Below are positions 12,268 through 14,120 of a stretch of 14,120 nucleotides of DNA, in pieces; the first letter of the stretch is position 1, and the number at the start of each line of letters is the position of its first letter. A program made the translations under genes and the position numbers. Under the pieces are notes generated by a model that saw only the letters and a program-made list of their open reading frames with translations, ran no database searches and was not told the DNA's origin. Source of the DNA: Alkalimonas sp. (lineage in GTDB: Bacteria > Pseudomonadota > Gammaproteobacteria > Enterobacterales > Alteromonadaceae); assembly GCA_022565655.1 (NCBI GenBank), contig JAIUMG010000046.1:1-14120 (forward strand). The letters are read 5' to 3'.

Positions 12268-12323
12268 ATGAAAACCAAGGCCCATACTCTCTGCATGAGC
12301 CTGATTATTTTACCAAACAGCAT

Positions 12324-14120
12324 TTATCTGCTTAGCCGCCGTTCTTCAACAGCGGCATACAACACCGGTACCATCAGCACACTTAGCAACACAAACAGCA
12401 TCCCGCCAAGGGTTGGGATCGCCATTGGGATCATCAGATCGGCGCCGCGACCGCTGGCCGTCATCACCGGCAACAGCGCCAGTATGGTGGTCGCTGATGT
12501 CATCAGGCAGGGACGGATCCGCTTTTGAGCTGCCTGCATCACCAGGGCACGCACTTCAGCTTTGCTGGTCGGCGTAGCGGTAGCAAAGTGCTGCTTCAGG
12601 TAGGTAGCCATCACCACACCATCATCGACGGCAATACCAAACAGCGCCAGAAAGCCGACCCAAACGGCAATACTTAAGTGATAGGACTTAAGCTGAAACA
12701 GCTCACGCAGATTGGTATCGAACCAGCTGATATTTAAAAACCAGCTTTGTGAAAACCAATCGAGCATGATAAAGCCCCCTGACCAGGCCACCGCAATGCT
12801 GCTGAAAATCATCAGCGTGGTACTGACCCGGCGAAACTGCAAAAAAAGCAGCATAAAAATCAGCAACAAAGACAAAGGAATGACCCACAACAAGGTGGTG
12901 GCAGCCCGCTGCTGATGCTCAAAGCTGCCGGCAAAGCTGTAGCTGGCCCCTGCTGGCAGTTGCCAGTCGCCGGCTTGCCTTGCGCTATCCAGATAAGCGG
13001 CCACTGCATCCACCACATCGACTTCGGCCCAGCCCGGCAGGCTGCCAAAAGTGACATAAGCGGTTAAAAAGGTATTTTCTGAGCGGATCATCTGAGGCCC
13101 GCGCTGATAACGGATCTCGGCTAATTGCGTTAACGGTATTGGATTGCCAGCCGGGGTATCGATCAGAATATCGGCCAGTTGCTCCAGACTATCCCGCCGT
13201 TCACGCATGTAGCGTACAGTAATGCCATAGCGCTCCCGCCCTTCCACTGTGCGACCTGCATCCATGCCACCAATGGCGGTGGCAATGGTTTGCTGTACTT
13301 CCTGCATACTCAGGCCATAGCGGGCAATTTCAGCCCGGTTGGGATGAATTTCCAGATAGGGCTGGCCGACAATACGCTCGGCACTGACCGAAGCACTCTG
13401 CACCCCCGGAGCCTGACGCAGCAGTGCTTCCAGCTCCAGCGCCAGTTGATCCAGCGTCGCTAAATCTGGTGCGGACAGCTTCACCCCCATCGCAGCACGC
13501 ATGCCGGTTTGCAGCATCAGTAAACGGGTTTCAATCGGCTGCAGTTTGGGGGCGGAGGTGACCCCCGGCAATTGGGCAGCGCGAACGATTTCCTGCCAGA
13601 TATCATCCGGCGATTGAATATGCTCGCGCCACTGCCGGTACGGACGGCCTGTTCGATCTTCAACCAGCGCCCCCGAGGCATCACGCACAAAGTCACCAGC
13701 CTTGCGATCATAGCGAAAATACTGGCGACGGCCATTGGCATCGGTTTTAAATTCGCTGTGGTATTGGATCACGGTTTCAATCATGCCAAGCGGAGCCGGG
13801 TCCAGAGCAGTATCTGCCCGGCCAATTTTTCCCACCACAGAGCGCACTTCCGGAATGGCAGCAATGGCCTGATCTTGTTGCCGTAGTACATCCAGGGCTT
13901 CGCCAATGGAGGCATGTGGCATTAAACTTGGCATCAGCAAAAAAGCGCCTTCATCCAGTGCCGGCATAAACTCCCGGCCAAGGCCTGGGTAACGATGCGT
14001 CAAATGCACCCAACTGTCACTGCGCCGCCATTGTTCAGCATCACCTCCCAACTGGCTATAGAGCGCAGGTGCCCAGCCCAGTGTTTGCGAAGCGCCCAGC
14101 CAGACGGTCACGCCATAGCC
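12324..14120 (-). CDS. CusA/CzcA-family heavy-metal RND efflux permease (partial)
   Basis: The C-terminal 598 residues of a large inner-membrane proton-driven pump; the 5' part is off the right edge. It begins before the periplasmic MPALDEGAFLLMPS motif and includes VVGKIGRADTALDPAPLGM, both typical of heavy-metal RND permeases (CusA/CzcA/SilA). Then come the porter subdomains, a C-terminal bundle of six transmembrane helices and LFGIAVDDGVVMATYL in the helix facing the proton relay. Methionines in MLQTGM and GPQMIRSEN align with two of the three CusA copper-relay Met (M573, M672). The third position falls in GGMDAG rather than GGAMVG, so metal specificity is uncertain. An insert rich in Trp and Phe precedes the SYHLSIAVWVGF helix. 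The membrane-fusion and outer-membrane partners would be expected outside the window. Confidence 0.95.
   Translation of the reverse strand, partial: GYGVTVWLGASQTLGWAPALYSQLGGDAEQWRRSDSWVHLTHRYPGLGREFMPALDEGAFLLMPSLMPHASIGEALDVLRQQDQAIAAIPEVRSVVGKIGRADTALDPAPLGMIETVIQYHSEFKTDANGRRQYFRYDRKAGDFVRDASGALVEDRTGRPYRQWREHIQSPDDIWQEIVRAAQLPGVTSAPKLQPIETRLLMLQTGMRAAMGVKLSAPDLATLDQLALELEALLRQAPGVQSASVSAERIVGQPYLEIHPNRAEIARYGLSMQEVQQTIATAIGGMDAGRTVEGRERYGITVRYMRERRDSLEQLADILIDTPAGNPIPLTQLAEIRYQRGPQMIRSENTFLTAYVTFGSLPGWAEVDVVDAVAAYLDSARQAGDWQLPAGASYSFAGSFEHQQRAATTLLWVIPLSLLLIFMLLFLQFRRVSTTLMIFSSIAVAWSGGFIMLDWFSQSWFLNISWFDTNLRELFQLKSYHLSIAVWVGFLALFGIAVDDGVVMATYLKQHFATATPTSKAEVRALVMQAAQKRIRPCLMTSATTILALLPVMTASGRGADLMIPMAIPTLGGMLFVLLSVLMVPVLYAAVEERRLSR

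Noticed and set aside
13179..13886. Plus-strand ORFs within the metal pump gene
   Set aside because: They are antisense to a continuous RND permease frame with recognisable motifs throughout.
1..14120. CRISPR array, tRNA, rRNA or intact insertion sequence
   Set aside because: No regularly spaced repeats, cloverleaf-like segments, rRNA-like stretches, transposase genes or paired terminal repeats were seen on reading through both strands.

Overview
The window looks like chromosomal DNA from a gammaproteobacterium of the Alteromonadales/Chromatiaceae type (Rheinheimera- or Alishewanella-like). That assignment is an inference from gene content: HemN with GPRYTSYPTA, a YqjD/YqjE/YqjK-like trio, an lmo0937-type membrane peptide, a DUF4386 protein and a CusA/CzcA pump. 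There are no rRNA or tRNA genes, phage structural genes, CRISPR arrays or intact transposons. Both ends cut a gene: hemN on the left loses its 3' part and the metal pump on the right loses its 5' part.

Layout. (1) 1-1016: hemN (minus) with a possible FNR/ANR-type box upstream, then a 55-residue disordered peptide (plus) followed by a perfect hairpin. (2) 1085-2830 (minus): a degraded GGDEF C-terminus; a two-gene unit of a CsbD-like peptide and a DUF3185 membrane protein, which overlap; and an exported protein with two PRC-barrel domains and its own terminator. (3) 3000-5117 (plus): an unrecognised short ORF, an active-looking diguanylate cyclase, and a three-gene operon resembling yqjD-yqjE-yqjK. 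(4) 5091-6755 (minus): two tandem paralogous Crp/Fnr-type regulators. (5) 6851-9084: two BON-domain lipoproteins (minus), a cytoplasmic PRC-barrel protein with a strong terminator, an lmo0937-type membrane peptide, and a GGDEF protein whose active site is lost but whose c-di-GMP I-site is kept. (6) 9070-11107: a D-glycerate 3-kinase-type P-loop kinase, a VOC protein and a DUF4386 membrane protein. (7) 11187-12240: a DUF1778/GNAT (TacA/TacT-type) toxin-antitoxin pair with palindromic operator candidates, bounded by a REP-like hairpin and a fragment of a second DUF4386 gene. (8) 12324-14120: a CusA/CzcA-family heavy-metal RND permease.

How the genes may work together. Regions 2-5 hold an unusual density of small envelope and general-stress families (CsbD-like, DUF3185, PRC-barrel x2, YqjD/DUF883-type, YqjE-type, BON x2, lmo0937-type), together with two Crp/Fnr regulators and a paired active and degenerate GGDEF. 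My reading is that this is an envelope-stress island with its own transcriptional and c-di-GMP control. The families are recognised, but treating them as one unit is an inference. Regions 6-8 look like ordinary metabolic and accessory genes next to it, and the toxin-antitoxin segment shows signs of past duplication or insertion.
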